53,349 bases of DNA from Ruoffia halotolerans (GTDB taxonomy: Bacteria > Bacillota > Bacilli > Lactobacillales > Aerococcaceae). The notes below the pieces were generated by a model, which saw only the letters and a program-made list of their open reading frames with translations, did no database searches and was not told the origin of the DNA. Each line of letters starts with the position of its first letter. The stretch's first letter is position 1. Where the stretch lies: contig NZ_JACAOA010000015.1 in NCBI RefSeq assembly GCF_014049385.1, forward strand, positions 1 to 53,349, read 5' to 3'. The translations under genes and the position numbers were made by a program. This document shows, in pieces, positions 53,043 to 53,349 of the stretch.

Positions 53043-53303
53043 AACCGAACAATTTCATAATCTACATTCATATTTATTATATTATATATGAGTATCAATG
53101 TAATTATTGTACCAAAATATAGTCCTGGGATGCTTCTTCTAATCAAAAAGATTGTAAATAATGTATCGCTATAAGAATGATATACACGAAATTTAAAGCT
53201 ATATAGACTGATAGAGAATCGTTCCATTAGCAATATAAAGAGAAAATGATGATCAAGAATAACTGTTCTAAGACAATTAGAGTAAATTGATAAGCGTTAA
53301 CAG

Positions 53304-53337
53304 AAAGGACTAGCCAAAAAGGCTAGTCCTTTTTTGT
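53304..53337. terminator. Intrinsic terminator at the right edge
   Basis: AAAGGACTAGCC (53304-53315) / GGCTAGTCCTTT (53321-53332) with T-run. It serves either the preceding region or a gene beyond the window edge on the other strand. Confidence 0.82.
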
Positions 53338-53349
53338 CTTTTTAATACA

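Noticed and set aside
53039-53233. A 64-residue hydrophobic frame at the right end.
   Set aside because: No ribosome binding site, AT-rich low-complexity composition and no recognisable pattern; likely chance.
53288-53303. A cre-like word around TGATAAGCGTTAACA at the right edge.
   Set aside because: Spacing of the conserved CG to the flanking TG and CA does not fit the consensus, and no gene is attached within the window.

Overview
This window looks like chromosome from a low-GC Gram-positive bacterium of the order Lactobacillales. The reasons are AT-rich DNA, strong AGGAGG ribosome binding sites, a T-box leader on argS, a sortase A with an LPXTG protein, a yybP-ykoY leader, a CcpA-type cre site and an H2O-forming type NADH oxidase. 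An Aerococcaceae- or Carnobacteriaceae-like lineage is plausible, but the sequence alone does not settle it. Almost all genes are intact, densely packed and separated by clear intrinsic terminators.

Layout. 1-5.5 kb: a small unknown gene, a Cof-type HAD phosphatase, an HSL-type esterase, the AzlCD branched-chain amino acid exporter and argS behind a T-box. 5.5-10.4 kb: a 1293-residue LPXTG surface protein made of ten prealbumin-like repeats, with its class A sortase just upstream. 10.5-13.5 kb: a cation-pumping P-type ATPase behind a yybP-ykoY (manganese) riboswitch whose terminator can be read directly. 13.6-17.2 kb: hom-thrB divergent from lysC. 17.2-24.4 kb: a zinc-type CDF exporter with an ArsR/SmtB-type operator on its promoter, proBA, an LMW phosphatase, a membrane-anchored C39-like protease, a DJ-1 protein, a HAD phosphatase and a DMT transporter. 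24.5-31 kb: an SGNH hydrolase, then a secreted set (GH13 amylase, serpin, class A beta-lactamase-like hydrolase) under a promoter with a cre site, then small metabolic genes. 31-38.6 kb: MgtC, YwbE, three Gfo/Idh/MocA oxidoreductases, meso-diaminopimelate dehydrogenase, a lipocalin-like protein and a DsbA-like protein.

38.6-42.0 kb is a branched-chain amino acid unit read leftward: ilvE (broken by a one-base frameshift), a hydratase-family gene and an orphan LivJ-like binding protein. They lie behind a roughly 250-base leader that encodes a 19-residue peptide with Ile-Ile-Ser-Ile-Ile near its end, mutually exclusive hairpins, a 16-bp antiterminator and a terminator. This is a textbook-shaped ribosome-mediated attenuator and the most striking regulatory element here. 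42.1-48.8 kb: NADH oxidase, a 600-base gap with a possible small RNA, an asymmetric heterodimeric ABC exporter and a glycerophosphodiester phosphodiesterase.

49.0-51.8 kb is a decayed accessory region: a 42-residue lysine-rich small protein, a frameshifted phage-type primase fragment, a DUF4145 gene interrupted by a single TGA where Trp is expected, and the multiply frameshifted C-terminus of a tyrosine recombinase. It looks like the scar of an integrated element. The right end has a LOG-family gene and a MazG-like pyrophosphohydrolase. All functional assignments are from recognition of motifs by eye; no database search was run.
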